A stretch of DNA of 64,000 nt, from the NCBI GenBank assembly GCA_006937955.1, contig SSNP01000094.1:1813808-1877807 (forward strand), written 5' to 3'. Below, piece after piece: positions 61,223-64,000 of this stretch; position 1 is the stretch's first letter, and each line of letters begins with the position of its first letter. The translations under genes were made by a program, and so were the position numbers. This DNA comes from Pachypanchax playfairii. Its lineage: Eukaryota; Chordata; Actinopteri; Cyprinodontiformes; Aplocheilidae. The notes under the pieces were generated by a model, which ran no database searches, was not told where the DNA came from, and was given only the letters and a program-made list of their open reading frames with translations.

Positions 61223-62423
61223 TCACGACTTTTCAAACTGAGTCAGGTCTGAGTGACTCTGCTGTTCCTCTGTCAGAGACACAATAAGGTCTGTTAGACT
61301 TTTAACATCATTGTGTGTGTCGGGATGCACGGCCAAAGCTTTCAGAAGTTCAGTCAGACCCTCCTTCTTCAGCATACTGCTGTAATGTGAAGCTGGAAGA
61401 TTAAAATAATTATGAATAGAAGTCATGCCCATACACTACTGAAGTGATAATAAACCAAATCCCCATTAAGTTATTCAACATCAAAACAACATTTCTAGCT
61501 CTATGTTAAGTGAAACTGGCTACTGTACCATGTGCACATTTACATGTTGGCTCTCCAAAGTCAACATTTCTATGAATCCCCTCATGATTTGTTTGTGTAT
61601 CTTACTATTTTGACTGCAGACCAGATGTATGGCCCACACCGCCCACAGCTGCACTCCGGAGGGCTGGCAGGTCTGAAGCAGAGGGCGAAAGGGGCCAAAT
61701 GACCTGAAGTGAGACCATCACAGATCAAAGGAGAACCCTACAAACCGGAGCTTTTATTTGTACTGGAAAGTAGATTTCTGCTACAAGAATAAGTACATGG
61801 AACACAATGTGTCTCTCATATTAGATTATTCTGAAGTTCTGAAGTAGTTTTGATGGATCATTTTCTGGCACTGAGAATTGTAATCATCAGCCAACATTCA
61901 AACAGAGTTACATTAACTGTCTAGGTGTTTAAAAACTAGAAAGAATAACTGATTTAAGATAAGTTGGTTGATTAGCTTGAATCTGAGGTTAAAATAAAGA
62001 TTCTTGGTTTGTAATAATAATTGCCTCAAAAAGAAATATTTTTTTAATTATTCTGATTTGTCAAAATAATTTTTTTTCTTACATGTAGGAGACTATTTCT
62101 CGCTCAGGATGCTCCCATGTTGTTATTGAGTCATGCTGCAAAGAAAAGAAACAAAACTAGCTTTCAAAAGAGCAAAGGAAGGAATTAGCTGTATATTATG
62201 ACAATGAGAATTCAAAGCCCACCAACTGCTTTACTACAACGCCATGGAGCTCACTGTCCAGAGTCCAGGCCTCTGCCCTGGAAACGAGCTGTGCCAGAAT
62301 CCCCCCAGCAAAGTAACGGACTCCCACCTCCACCTGAGAGTTCTGTAGGAGGCTGAGGAGGTGCTCAAGCAGATCTTCATCCATTAGATCAGCCTGCAGC
62401 TCCTCCACTTCAGCAATGTTGTT
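61223..62423 (-). CDS. zyg11: ZYG11-family CUL2 substrate receptor, C-terminal four exons, partial
   Basis: ZYG11 proteins are substrate receptors of CUL2-Elongin ubiquitin ligases. Their C-terminal armadillo-like repeats read N-terminal glycine degrons. Minus-strand exons are 62423-62223, 62135-62083, 61703-61606 and 61392-61223 with consistent phases (0, 2, 1). They encode NNIAEVEELQADLMDEDLLE, VRYFAGGILAQL, SFGPFRPLLQTC, VQLWAVWAIHLVCSQN and a C-terminus ending LTQFEKS. The phrases NNIAEV, YFAGGI and VQLWA-WA--VCS-N match ZYG11A/ZYG11B more closely than the related ZER1. Which paralog is uncertain, as the last exon is divergent. The LRR and earlier ARM exons must lie above 62424, probably beyond the window, so Tc1 copy 4 may sit in one of this gene's introns. 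Confidence 0.85.
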
Positions 62424-63010
62424 CTACAGAAAACAAACAAAAGAGAAAAGGTGTATTCATTCTATAGGTTAAAAAGCACAAAAATTAACATGTTTATGGA
62501 TGTGAAAACATACTGGATAAACAGGCTCTCAATTACATGACACATAACACCTTATTTGTTTACTAAGAACTGAGTAGGACATGTGTGTGTAAAACATGTT
62601 ATCTGATTCAGTTTCTTCCTGAATTTTTCATCTGACACAGTAAGCAGCAATATCTTCCACTCATCTTTGCAAAGTTTCTTCAGTTCAAAGTTTCTGGATG
62701 ATTGTTTATGTGCAACAAGCTGGACTTCAATCAGATCAAAGTTTGGACTTTAACTTGATTATTGTAAATATCCTTTTTCCCTTTTTTCCCAGCAATTCTG
62801 TTGTAGATTTGCTGCAGTTTGGGATCATTGTTACGTTTTGTAACACAGTTCAACCCAAGTGTCAGCTGTCAGGCAGATGGTCTCCTGTTAGAATTAAGAA
62901 CACTTTGGTACACAAAGAAGTTCATGGTCAGCTCAGTGACTGCAAAGTGTTCAGGTCCCTGGCTGCAAAATGAGCCCAAATCATCATCCCTCCATCACCA
63001 TGCTGACATA
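62424..63010 (-). other. Probable zyg11-family intron sequence
   Basis: No exon was identified. The acceptor of the exon at 62423 is at 62424-62426. Confidence 0.45.
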
Positions 63011-64000
63011 CAGTGGGGCAAAAAAGTATTTAGTCAGCCACCAATTGTGTAAGTTCTCCCACTTAAAAAGATCAGAGAGGCCTGTAATTTTCATCATAAG
63101 TATACCTCAACTATGAGAGACAAAATGAGGAAAAAAAATCCAGAAAATCACATTGTCTGATTTTTAAAGAATTTATTTGCAAATTATGGTGGAAAATAAG
63201 TATTTGGTCACCTACAAACAAGTAAGATTTCTGGCTTTCACAGACCTGTAACTTCTTTAAGAGGCTCCTCGGTCCTCCACTCGTTACCTGTATTAATGGC
63301 ACCTGTGTGAACTCGTTATCAGTATAAAAGACACCTGTCCACAACCTCAAACAGTCACGCTCCAAACTCCACTATGGCCAAGACCAAAGAGCTGTCAAAG
63401 GACACCAGAAACAAAATTGTAGACCTTCACCAGGCTGGGAAGACTGAATCTGCAATAGGTAAGCAGCTTGGTGTGAAGAAATCAACTGTGGGAGCAATTA
63501 TTAGAAAATGGAAGACATACAAGACCACTGATAATCTCCCTCGATCTGGGGCTCCACGCAAGATCTCACCCCGTGGGGTCAAAATGATCACAAGAACGGT
63601 GAGCAAAAATCCCAGAACCACACGGAGGGACCTAGTGAATGACCTGCAGAGAGCTGGGACCAAAGTAACAAAGGCTACCATCAGTAACACACTACGCCGC
63701 CAGGGACTCAAATCCTGCAGTGCCAGACGTGTCCCCCTGCTGAAGCCAGGACACGTCCAGGCCCGTCTGCGGTTTGCTAGAGAGCATTTGGATGATCCAG
63801 AAGAGGATTGGGAGAACATCATATGGTCAGATGAAACCAAAATAGAACTTTTTGGTAGAAACTCAACTTGTCGTGTTTGGAGGGGAAAGAATGCTGAGTT
63901 GGATCCAAAGAACACCATACCTACTGTAAAGCATGGGGGTGGAAACATCATGCTTTGGGGCTGTTTTTCTGCAAGGGGACCAGGACGACTGATCCGTGTA
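63011..64000 (+). mobile_element. Tc1/mariner transposon, Passport/PPTN-like, copy 4, cut by the window edge
   Basis: TA at 63009-63010 then an intact CAGTGGGGC tip. It is collinear with copy 3 to the window end, and its right TIR is outside the window. If its length matches the others it should end near 64612. Confidence 0.95.
63374..64000 (+). CDS. Tc1-type transposase, copy 4, first 209 residues
   Basis: Open frame from ATG 63374 to the window end. Identical in translation to copy 1 for all 209 residues visible, including D153. The TATAAAAG box is at 63323-63330. D244 and E279 are beyond the window. Confidence 0.95.
   Translation, partial: MAKTKELSKDTRNKIVDLHQAGKTESAIGKQLGVKKSTVGAIIRKWKTYKTTDNLPRSGAPRKISPRGVKMITRTVSKNPRTTRRDLVNDLQRAGTKVTKATISNTLRRQGLKSCSARRVPLLKPGHVQARLRFAREHLDDPEEDWENIIWSDETKIELFGRNSTCRVWRGKNAELDPKNTIPTVKHGGGNIMLWGCFSARGPGRLIRV

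Overview
The window reads as nuclear DNA of a ray-finned fish, most likely an acanthomorph teleost. Genes are split by GT-AG introns. The intergenic and intronic sequence is dense in fish-type transposons: Tc1/mariner, L2-like and other non-LTR LINEs, tRNA-derived SINEs, TTAA-flanked MITEs and PIF/Harbinger relics. There are also many microsatellites. Family names for repeats come from memory of teleost repeats and were not checked against a library.

Layout of host genes. (1) 99-364, plus: the last two coding exons of fzr1 (Cdh1), the APC/C co-activator. (2) 12340-1106, minus: a complete importin-13 gene (ipo13), 21 coding exons, predicted 968 aa, tail-to-tail with fzr1. (3) 13069-21221, plus: an unrecognised single-pass membrane protein with a Ser/Thr/Pro-rich ectodomain, 5 coding exons, 266 aa, head-to-head with ipo13. 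(4) 28273-27414, minus: mgst3, microsomal glutathione S-transferase 3, 5 coding exons, 153 aa. (5) 35895-45640, plus: lrrc52, a leucine-rich-repeat BK-channel auxiliary subunit, 2 coding exons, 325 aa, with an 8.8 kb intron. (6) 62423-61223, minus: the last four coding exons of a zyg11-family gene, a CUL2 ubiquitin-ligase substrate receptor. The rest of that gene lies beyond the right edge. mgst3 and lrrc52 are also neighbours in mammals (from memory), so this is a conserved block. The other genes do not form an obvious functional unit.

Mobile DNA dominates the rest. Four copies of one Tc1-type transposon (Passport/PPTN-like) lie at 22871-24472, 30417-32018, 57888-59489 and 63011 to the window edge. 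The three complete copies are each exactly 1602 bp. They have 200-bp terminal inverted repeats, TA flanks and an open 340-aa transposase frame with a D153/D244/E279 triad. The encoded proteins differ from one another at only a few residues, which points to recent activity. A separate TTAA-flanked MITE family (three copies) and a second TTAA MITE are also present, and one copy carries a nested 1.18 kb element. Several older elements are interrupted by younger ones, so relative insertion order can be read directly. A 10-N assembly gap sits inside a poly-C run at 17781-17790.

I found no CRISPR array, no rRNA or functional tRNA gene and no bacterial-type operon. The most notable items are the young Tc1 family, the unnamed membrane-protein gene, and a (TG)n tract that takes the place of the polypyrimidine tract before an in-frame ipo13 exon.
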